Part shown: positions 5,622 through 7,159 of the stretch, piece after piece
Position numbering within the stretch: position 1 is the stretch's first letter
Layout of the letters: every line of letters begins with the position of its first letter
DNA from: Bacillota bacterium
GTDB taxonomy: Bacteria > Bacillota > Syntrophomonadia > Syntrophomonadales > Syntrophomonadaceae
Direction of reading: 5' to 3'
NCBI GenBank assembly: GCA_017861475.1
Contig: JAGFXV010000069.1
Location: 1-7,159 of the forward strand
Length of the DNA: 7,159 bases
The notes under the pieces: generated by a model
Told to the model about the DNA's origin: nothing
Seen by the model: only the letters and a program-made list of their open reading frames with translations
Databases searched by the model: none
Position numbers and translations under genes: made by a program

Positions 5622-7159
5622 TTAAGCCCTCCTTATGTCGCATAGCCATGCTTTATATTCCGGACAGAACGAGTTGGCATCACCGATATGCGGCGTTACC
5701 CGGTTGGCAGAGTCACCGGTCGCATAACCTTTGAAGCCGTATTGCCATACCAGGCCTATTTCATGGACCTGCTTGCCGTCGATATTTAATGGCTTAAAGC
5801 GTTTGGTCACGCAAGCCAATGCTTCAACATCGCCGCGGGTGGTGGAAATAATGACCTTGCGGCCGTTCTTGATTCCTTTTTCCTTGGCCAGTTCTTCACT
5901 GAGTTCCACAAACATGTTGGGCATCAGTTCTGCCAGCCAGGGCAGGTTACGGGTCAAGGCTCCGGTCTGCCAATGTTCGGATACCCGGTAGGTTGTACCG
6001 ATGATCGGATATTGTTCAACCTTGCCTTGTTTTTCCGGTTCGAAAACCTTGGTCGGAGGATTCAGATCCCGGCTGTTCATCATATTTTTCGTCGGGCTTT
6101 CCCACGGTTCAAAGTGTTCGGGGAAAGGACCGTCTTTCATGGACGTTTTGGCAGCAAAGAAACAGCCGTGTCCTTCCGGACGCATAATAAACGGTTTGGT
6201 AAAAGCTGGTTTGTCCGGACTGGTCGTTTTAATAAAGTCTGGTACATCTACTCCTACCCAGCTGCCCAATGCTTCAGGTTTTTTGGGATCGGCCAGAGCC
6301 ATGGGATCCCAATGGATCAACTGACGTTCAGCATCGCCCGGCCAAGGGGTTACGCCGTCAGGCTGTACCGAACAACGGTTGTAGATAATTCTGCGGTTGA
6401 CCGGCCATGCCCAGCCCCACTCGGGGAAGAGGCCCAGACCGCTGGGGTCTTCATTTTTACGTAATTGTGGTTTGTAGATCCATTTTCCGTCTTTAAGAGT
6501 GGTAGCTCCGCAATAGATCCAGCATCCGCAGGCAGTAGAGCCGTCGTCCAGCAGTTTGGCAAAGCCTTCCACCGGTTTGCCGTCAGCGACTGTATATCCG
6601 CACAGTTCGTTGGCAACTTTCAGTACGTCGTCTTCGCCTTCTTCATTGTCGTAATTCCATGTCATATTGACAATGGGCTCATCTTCTTTGCGTTTGCTGC
6701 CTTTGTATAATTCCTTGAGCTTCTTGCCCAGCTCATTGTAGATCCACAGATCGGCTTTGGATTCTCCGACCGGGTCTGCGCCTTTCCAGCGATACTGTAC
6801 CCAGCGTCCGGTTTGGGCAGCGGTTCCTTCTTTTTCATATACGGCTGCAGCCGGCAGGAAAAATACTTCCGTGCCGATTTCGGCAGGAGTGAATTTTGGT
6901 ACGTTGGGATTCTCCACCGCTCTTTCCCAAGCCTGGTGGGTCCAGAATTCAGCTGTTTCATTCAGCCAAAGGTCGATGGAAACCATCCATTTCAGTTTGG
7001 TGAGCGCGGTTTGTTCCTTATTGGCATTGGGGCCGCCGACGACTGGGTTGGAGCCGTTTACAAACAGACCGTCAATTTCGCCTTTATACATGGCTTCAAA
7101 CAGTGCCATGTGAGAATAGTTTTTCTTGGCATCCCGTTTGGGCAGATAATGATAGGCAA
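5622..7159 (-). CDS. fdhA: Formate dehydrogenase alpha (catalytic) subunit, C-terminal part (5' partial)
   Basis: The frame stays open through the right edge, so about 512 codons of a protein that is usually near 1000 residues are present. The ATG at 7109 is internal: the 16 codons before it read on in the family pattern (AYHYLPKRDAKKNYSH). Visible family marks are GLFVNGSNPVVGGPNANK and the LKWMVSIDLWLNETAEFW motif of FdnG/FdoG-type enzymes near 7020-6950. The molybdopterin dinucleotide-binding domain lies at the end, from YPIIGTTYRVSEHW (near 6010) to the stop; it includes NGRKVIISTTRGDVEA and GDANSFCPEYKAWLCDI. The enzyme oxidises formate to CO2 at a Mo- or W-bis-pterin site, in known relatives outside the cytoplasmic membrane after Tat export. 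The N-terminal [4Fe-4S] cluster, Sec/Cys ligand and Tat signal are outside the window. The last Arg-Arg codons (AGG AGG) double as the ribosome site of the beta subunit gene. Confidence 0.95.
   Translation of the reverse strand, partial: AYHYLPKRDAKKNYSHMALFEAMYKGEIDGLFVNGSNPVVGGPNANKEQTALTKLKWMVSIDLWLNETAEFWTHQAWERAVENPNVPKFTPAEIGTEVFFLPAAAVYEKEGTAAQTGRWVQYRWKGADPVGESKADLWIYNELGKKLKELYKGSKRKEDEPIVNMTWNYDNEEGEDDVLKVANELCGYTVADGKPVEGFAKLLDDGSTACGCWIYCGATTLKDGKWIYKPQLRKNEDPSGLGLFPEWGWAWPVNRRIIYNRCSVQPDGVTPWPGDAERQLIHWDPMALADPKKPEALGSWVGVDVPDFIKTTSPDKPAFTKPFIMRPEGHGCFFAAKTSMKDGPFPEHFEPWESPTKNMMNSRDLNPPTKVFEPEKQGKVEQYPIIGTTYRVSEHWQTGALTRNLPWLAELMPNMFVELSEELAKEKGIKNGRKVIISTTRGDVEALACVTKRFKPLNIDGKQVHEIGLVWQYGFKGYATGDSANRVTPHIGDANSFCPEYKAWLCDIRRA
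5627..5634 (-). promoter_or_regulatory. Ribosome binding site of the beta subunit gene
   Basis: The - strand reads AAGGAGGG, eight bases before the ATG at 5618. It is embedded in the last codons of the alpha subunit gene (Arg-Arg-Ala), so ribosomes finishing alpha clear or reach this site, consistent with translational coupling. Confidence 0.9.

Noticed and set aside
5973..6464. Open + strand frame of 163 codons opposite the alpha subunit gene
   Set aside because: It is the antisense shadow of a strongly supported coding region; it has no ribosome site or family motif.
7107..7109. ATG at 7109 as the start of the alpha subunit
   Set aside because: The upstream codons continue the family pattern, no ribosome site is present, and the protein would lack its catalytic half.

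Overview
The window looks like a chromosomal piece of a strictly or facultatively anaerobic Gram-positive bacterium, most likely a clostridial-class Firmicute. This is an inference from strong AAGGAGG-type ribosome sites, a moderate base composition, a membrane-bound formate dehydrogenase operon and a very large secreted protein with a CFI-box C-terminus. No RNA gene, insertion sequence, CRISPR array or phage gene was found.

Layout. The left 43% (to 3085, + strand) is the 3' part of one long gene. It encodes a modular exported protein: an unrecognised N-terminal half, a stretch with seven blade-like repeats that I read as a beta-propeller, an Ig-like domain, a cadherin-like beta-sandwich domain and a CFI-box C-terminal membrane/sorting region. 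Its start is probably outside the window. It converges on the - strand genes across a 75-base gap that holds one symmetric, bidirectional terminator.

The rest is a - strand formate dehydrogenase cluster, read from right to left. It contains the catalytic molybdopterin/tungstopterin subunit (3' part only, cut by the right edge), the four-cluster iron-sulfur subunit with a C-terminal membrane helix, the cytochrome b gamma subunit, a terminator-like hairpin, and the accessory protein FdhE. The three structural genes are tightly coupled (3-base gap, then a 1-base overlap, with ribosome sites buried in the preceding gene). fdhE follows after 134 bases that hold a hairpin terminator, a possible extended -10 promoter and a potentially structured leader.

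How they work together. By analogy with formate dehydrogenase N/O, the alpha subunit oxidises formate (or reduces CO2). Electrons pass through the four [4Fe-4S] clusters of the beta subunit to the two haems b of the gamma subunit and on to quinone. FdhE is the zinc-ribbon assembly factor for the catalytic subunit. The selenocysteine/cysteine site and the Tat signal of the alpha subunit lie beyond the right edge and cannot be judged. The enzyme cluster is familiar biology. The less ordinary items are the propeller/CFI-box surface protein and the leader of fdhE.
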